Source: Fontisphaera persica (GTDB lineage: Bacteria > Verrucomicrobiota > Verrucomicrobiia > Limisphaerales > Fontisphaeraceae). From it: a stretch of 64,000 bases of DNA. Both the position numbers and the translations under genes were made by a program. The notes under the pieces were generated by a model that was given only the letters and a program-made list of their open reading frames with translations, was not told the DNA's origin and ran no database searches. The stretch is from positions 868,001 through 932,000 of the forward strand of contig NZ_CP116615.1 in assembly GCF_024832785.1 (NCBI RefSeq). Reading direction: 5' to 3'. This document shows positions 61,860 through 64,000 of the stretch, one piece after another; the stretch's first letter is position 1, and each line of letters opens with the position of its first letter.

Positions 61860-62813
61860 ATGGCGTGGTGGCGGCGGCTGGTGGAATCCGAGCACCTGGT
61901 TTTGGGGCTGGCGGTGGTGTGTTTTGGGGTGATGGCGCCCTTCACGCCGGGATTAACCAGCGGGGAGAATCTGGCCAATCTGGCGCTGACATTGCTGCCG
62001 CTTTACATGGTGGCGATGGGGCAAACGGCGGTGATGATTACCGGGGGGATTGATTTGTCCGTCACTTCCATCATGGCGGTGGCGAGCGTTTTGGGGGCGG
62101 CGGTGATGAGCGGGGAGCAGGGGTGGCTGGCGGGGCATCCGCTGGCGGTGCCGGTGGGGGTGCTGGCGATGGTGGGGGTGGGTGCGGTGATGGGAGGATT
62201 GAATGGGGCGGCGGTGGTGGGGTTGCGGATGCCGCCGTTCATCGTGACGTTGACGAGCATGATTTTTTTCAGCGGACTGGCGGTGTGGGTTACCAATTCA
62301 CAAAACATCGGGGCGCTGCCAGCGGCGTTTAACGCGATTGGGGGGCGGGCGTGGCTGGCGTTGCTGGTGGCCGTGCCGCTGGCGGTGGCGATGCATCTGG
62401 TGTTGCAGCGGACGGTCTGGGGGCGATGGTTGTTTGCAACGGGCCAGAACGCGCGGGCGGCCAAGATTTCGGGGGTGCCGGTGGGTGGGGTGGTGGTGAG
62501 CGCGTATGTGGTGAGCGGGTTGCTGGCGGGGGTGGGGGCAATGATGTACACGGGGCAGGCGGAGAGCGGGTCGCCGGTGTTGGGGCAGCGGTTGTTGCTG
62601 GACATTGTGGGGGCGACGGTGTTGGGGGGGACCAGTTTGTTTGGGGGGCGTGGCAGCGTGGTATGGACGTTGTATGGGGTGCTGTTTTTCAAGTTGCTGG
62701 ACAACGGGCTGAATTTGATGGGGCTGTCGCACTACAACATCATGCTCATCAAGGGGGCGGTCATTTTGGTGGCGGCCACGGCGGATGCGTGGCGGCGCCG
62801 GTCAACATCATGA
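61860..62813 (+). CDS. Sugar ABC importer permease, RbsC type
   Basis: 317 residues with about ten hydrophobic segments; MVAMGQTAVMITGGIDLSVTSIMAVASVLGA is the family signature, and LLDIVGATVLGGTSLFGGRGSVVWTLYGV is the EAA-like loop region near the C-terminus. AGGGG sits just upstream of ATG 61860; the gene begins 5 bases after the binding-protein stop and its TGA overlaps the ATPase ATG by 4 bases. The ribose/xylose (CUT2) class points to a monosaccharide, often a pentose. Confidence 0.92.
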   Translation: MAWWRRLVESEHLVLGLAVVCFGVMAPFTPGLTSGENLANLALTLLPLYMVAMGQTAVMITGGIDLSVTSIMAVASVLGAAVMSGEQGWLAGHPLAVPVGVLAMVGVGAVMGGLNGAAVVGLRMPPFIVTLTSMIFFSGLAVWVTNSQNIGALPAAFNAIGGRAWLALLVAVPLAVAMHLVLQRTVWGRWLFATGQNARAAKISGVPVGGVVVSAYVVSGLLAGVGAMMYTGQAESGSPVLGQRLLLDIVGATVLGGTSLFGGRGSVVWTLYGVLFFKLLDNGLNLMGLSHYNIMLIKGAVILVAATADAWRRRSTS

Positions 62814-64000
62814 TTACACTGGAAGGCATACAAAAAAGTTTTGGGACGGCCCGTGTGCTGCGGGGGGTAAGTTTTGCCGTGCCGGCGGGCCAGACGGTGG
62901 GGTTGGTGGGGGAGAACGGAGCGGGGAAGTCCACCTTGATGAACATTATTGGTGGCAACCTGCGGCCGGACAGCGGGCGGATGCTGCTGGGGGGACGGCC
63001 TTACGCGCCGCGGGATGCGATGGACGCGGCGCGGGCGGGCATAGCGTTCATTCACCAGGAGCTGAATCTTTTTGCGAATTTGACGGTGGCGGAGAATTTG
63101 TTTTTGACATCTTTTCCGCGGTGGGGGAGATGGCCGTTGATTCAGCGGGGGGTGATGCGCCAGCAAGCAGGGGCCTTGTTGAGACAGGTGGGGCTGGAAG
63201 TATCACCGGACACGCTGGTGGAGCGGTTGACGCCGGGGGAGCGCCAACTGGTGGAAGTGGCGCGGGCGCTGGGGCAGGAGGCGCGGCTTATCATTTTTGA
63301 CGAGCCGACCACATCGTTGAGCGCGCGGGAGGCGGAGAATTTGTTCCGCCTGATGGGAGAACTGCGCGAGCGGGGGATTTCGATGATATTCATTTCGCAC
63401 GCGCTGGAGGATGTATTGCGGATGTGTGATGCGGTGGTGGTGCTGCGGGATGGGGAGGTGGTGGCGGCAGGGCCGCGGGGGGAGTTTGACCGGGAGGTCA
63501 TGATTCGGCACATGGTGGGGCGCCAGTTGCAGCAACTATTTCCGGAGCGGCGGCCGGGGGGGGACGGCGGAGGGGGCGTGCCGGTGCTGGAGGTTAAAGG
63601 GCTGAGCCAGCCGGGGATGGTGCATGGGATTGATTTTGCCCTGCATCGTGGCGAGGTGCTGGGGCTGGCGGGGTTGATGGGGGCAGGCCGGACGGAGCTG
63701 GCGCGGATTTTGTTTGGGCTGGATCCGTTTGCGGAGGGGGAGATTTTGGTGGGGGGCCGGCGTTTGGGGCGTCCCAGTCCGCGGCAGTGTTTGAAGGAGG
63801 GGCTGGCATTTTTGACGGAGAACCGGCGCGAGGAGGGGTTATGCCTGGAGGCGAGCGTGCTGGAGAATGTGGGTTTGGTGGTGTTGTCGCGGCATGCGCG
63901 GTGGGGGTGGTTGAATCAGAGGGCATTGCGAGAGGCGGCGGCGGCGCTGTGCGCGGCGGTGCGGCTATCCTCGGCGGCGCCGCTGGAGGCAGCGGTGAAT
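62810..64000 (+). CDS. Sugar ABC importer ATPase, RbsA/XylG type (cut by the window edge)
   Basis: At least 397 residues; open to the right edge. Two ATPase domains in one chain as in CUT2 importers. First domain: Walker A GENGAGKS (34-41), HQELNLF, signature variant LTPGERQLVE, Walker B IFDEPTTSLS and the switch His in FISHALEDV. Second domain from about 260: a degenerate Walker A GLMGAGRTELARILFG, LTENRREEGL. The typical length is about 500, so some 100 residues lie beyond the window. Translationally coupled to the permease. Confidence 0.95.
   Translation, partial: MITLEGIQKSFGTARVLRGVSFAVPAGQTVGLVGENGAGKSTLMNIIGGNLRPDSGRMLLGGRPYAPRDAMDAARAGIAFIHQELNLFANLTVAENLFLTSFPRWGRWPLIQRGVMRQQAGALLRQVGLEVSPDTLVERLTPGERQLVEVARALGQEARLIIFDEPTTSLSAREAENLFRLMGELRERGISMIFISHALEDVLRMCDAVVVLRDGEVVAAGPRGEFDREVMIRHMVGRQLQQLFPERRPGGDGGGGVPVLEVKGLSQPGMVHGIDFALHRGEVLGLAGLMGAGRTELARILFGLDPFAEGEILVGGRRLGRPSPRQCLKEGLAFLTENRREEGLCLEASVLENVGLVVLSRHARWGWLNQRALREAAAALCAAVRLSSAAPLEAAVN

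Noticed and set aside
1-64000. tRNA genes, rRNA genes, CRISPR arrays, insertion sequences
   Set aside because: I looked through all gaps between genes and saw no T-loop-like segment, no repeat-spacer pattern and no transposase motif.

Overview
The window is a GC-rich bacterial chromosome segment that most likely comes from a Verrucomicrobiota bacterium of the Pedosphaera/Limisphaera (Limisphaerales) kind. This is inferred from gene content: very large secreted lamin-tail/CotH proteins with the C-terminal FYR-type domain common in that phylum, DUF1080, ThuA and Tat-exported Gfo/Idh/MocA oxidoreductases, a single-gene pseudopilin, many secreted carbohydrate-active proteins, and few Shine-Dalgarno sites. 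I saw no rRNA, tRNA, CRISPR, prophage or intact insertion sequence.

Layout. 0-2.1 kb: the end of a uroporphyrinogen-decarboxylase-family gene and a MurNAc/GlcNAc kinase-MurQ etherase fusion for peptidoglycan recycling. 2.2-7.7 kb: a sulfate ABC importer operon (sbp, an M14-type metallopeptidase/deacylase, cysT, cysW, cysA) divergent from an Rrf2-family regulator with four cysteines. 7.7-12.2 kb: a metal RND pump and TolC-like partner with no membrane-fusion gene. 12.4-14.9 kb: a secreted two-repeat protein and a pseudopilin. 14.9-18.5 kb: ilvH and ileS, with what looks like a complete transcription attenuator (Leu/Val-rich leader peptide plus terminator) in front of ilvH. 18.7-23.5 kb: an exported xylose-isomerase-like TIM barrel, rpsA with a structured leader, and a PL11-type rhamnogalacturonan lyase.

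23.8-42.1 kb: a polysaccharide/surface region holding a 2542-residue LTD/CotH protein, a UxaA-type sugar-acid dehydratase pair, a DUF1080 protein divergent from a large glycosidase-like protein, and a second, 1476-residue CotH/LTD protein. 42.4-46.2 kb: a small coiled-coil protein, then a translationally coupled Tat-exported ThuA-like protein and oxidoreductase. 46.2-50.9 kb: a cytochrome c maturation operon (lipoprotein, resB, ccsA) and a small membrane protein. 51.0-52.1 kb: an H1-like basic protein and a gene-free stretch. 52.1-57.6 kb: pckG, mnmA and an acyl-CoA dehydrogenase. 58.0-64.0 kb: a tightly packed operon of an oxidoreductase, an ApnO-like dehydrogenase, a TIM-barrel isomerase/decarboxylase-like protein and a ribose-type ABC importer that runs off the window. 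Its enzyme classes match D-apiose/D-apionate catabolism.

Two large-scale signals stand out. The top strand goes from C-richer to G-richer somewhere around 22-31 kb, whichever strand the genes are on, which is the polarity of a replication origin or of a rearrangement edge. The giant 23.8 kb gene also contains two blocks with much more G-rich codon use than the rest of it.
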